Source of the DNA: Hofstenia miamia
Taxonomy: Eukaryota > Xenacoelomorpha > Acoela
DNA length: 64,000 nucleotides
Assembly (NCBI GenBank): GCA_004352715.1
Contig: SCFE01000016.1
Span: 1,555,855 to 1,619,854 of the forward strand
Reading direction: 5' to 3'
Position 1 is the stretch's first letter; each line of letters opens with the position of its first letter. The notes under the pieces were generated by a model. It was not told the origin of the DNA. It did no database searches and saw nothing but the letters and a program-made list of their open reading frames with translations. Of the stretch, positions 63,101 through 64,000 are shown piece by piece. A program made the position numbers and the translations under genes.

Positions 63101-64000
63101 AATGCCATTTTTGAAGAATTAACACTTTGTTGTCAACGGCATTTCTGATCAAACGAATCCCATGATAATGAAATTTATCTTCCGTCAACTGCCAAGTGCA
63201 TATTTTCTAGCGCTTCAAGCATATTTGATAAGATGCCTGACATCAAATTTGCAATTAGCATGAGATTTTTTTCGAACATGTAGATTAAATGCTATTTAAT
63301 GATGATTTAATTCCAGAAACTCTTGATTATTTAGCTTCCATTTTTAGATTAAAATCTACTCGTTTAAAGCTTGTTTAATTAATTATTGATGTTCTACACC
63401 ATTTATATTCTTCTAAAAAATTTCAAATTATCTTCAAGGTAACATTTTTCATGTAACTCGCATTTATTTAGAAACGATTGTCCAATTTTTAGTTTCTGAA
63501 AAATCATCGTACTGATAAAATATTCGTGTGTTTCTATCAAAACATATTTATTTAGTAATATGCATGCATTTGATCATTTATATATCGCCTTGGGCAAACG
63601 AATAAATCTAGACTATAGTTTTTGAATTTATATAATATCTAAGTTAATTATGGAACATCAGTCAAAATATTTGACTTTTTAATAAGATTTTGGTATACAG
63701 CTGATAGAAACATTGTTTTCCAAATAAGGTTCTTCATTTTGAAGGACTTGCTTTTGATACGGTGTTGTAATCCAATTTTTCCTTTCCTTGACATAATGAC
63801 TTAATTAGTTGTAAACTCTCATTATCTAGTGAGATCACATAACCTGAATTACTATGGGGAAATGATTGATGCGTTATATTCGCCTAAAGTTCACTTGTTT
63901 GAATCATTTCCGCATGTGCATTGTGATAGCTTAACAATGTCTGTGTTCTAAGACTTTGTAGTTTACGTAAATATAGCCGTTATTATACTATATATATATA
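60186..64000 (+). other. Probable anoctamin intron 3, open to the right
   Basis: Begins with a GTATTT donor. No later anoctamin block was recognised. Holds the 238-bp repeat (60866-61103), a 23-base tandem pair (GTCAACAAGTCTATGAAATC units) at about 61302-61345 and the start of a TA tract at the window edge (63989-64000). Confidence 0.55.
60866..61103. repeat. 241-bp interspersed repeat, copy 2 (238 bp)
   Basis: Partner of 55183-55423 with a shorter ATA run. It lies about 0.7 kb after exon 3. Confidence 0.85.

Noticed and set aside
1-64000. CRISPR arrays, operons, phage-like or defence gene clusters
   Set aside because: The sequence is eukaryotic with intron-split coding DNA; no spaced repeat array or gene cluster is present.

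Overview
This window is AT-rich (roughly 70% by eye), gene-poor eukaryotic DNA. The coding sequence I can identify is split by very long introns. The rest is dominated by decayed transposons and (TA)n microsatellites. Animal-type genes and transposons (an anoctamin, mariner-like elements, non-LTR retrotransposons with an esterase-free RT-style pol, non-autonomous hAT elements) point to an invertebrate animal. The DUF4817-type mariner relative favours an arthropod, but the species cannot be fixed from sequence alone. Nothing here looks prokaryotic.

The one real gene I recognise is the 5' part of a plus-strand anoctamin (TMEM16) gene. Exon 1 (24121-24232) carries the start codon and the family motif YFRDGRRKI, and has CCAAT and TATA-like elements just upstream. 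Exon 2 (54123-54257) continues it in phase with DYVLVYE. Exon 3 (60075-60185) carries YVKVHVPFEVL. Together they give about 119 residues of the N-terminal cytoplasmic dimerisation domain. The channel/scramblase membrane part must lie beyond 64000. Intron 1 is about 29.9 kb and intron 2 about 5.8 kb. The exon 2 to exon 3 junction is out of phase with the obvious GT donor but in phase with a GC donor 4 bases upstream, which is one of the more interesting small observations.

Layout: 1-24000 lies upstream of the gene and holds a mariner fragment inside an assembly-type duplication (2895-5088), a hAT-like element (6763-7364), a second one (9077-9513), a 5'-truncated LINE (9637-11111), a minus-strand LINE RT (13300-13960), a hAT-like element (14710-15102) and a LINE ORF1 fragment (17150-17600). 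Intron 1 holds a copia-like scrap, the best-preserved hAT-type element (30596-31879, with a perfect 8-bp target duplication), a relative of it beside a gap, nested elements near 41-42 kb, a mariner-family transposase pseudogene (42913-44037), and an unexplained open stretch at 49940-50150. The last 12 kb holds exons 2 and 3, set among large near-identical direct repeats next to N gaps.

Several duplications end exactly at single Ns or N runs (2895/4300, 21256/22489, 36734/37195, 52377/55794). They look more like unmerged contig overlaps or haplotypes than biology, and they affect how far the gene structure around exon 2 can be trusted. I found no CRISPR array, operon, RNA gene or novel multi-gene system. 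Most short open frames are chance ORFs in AT-rich sequence.
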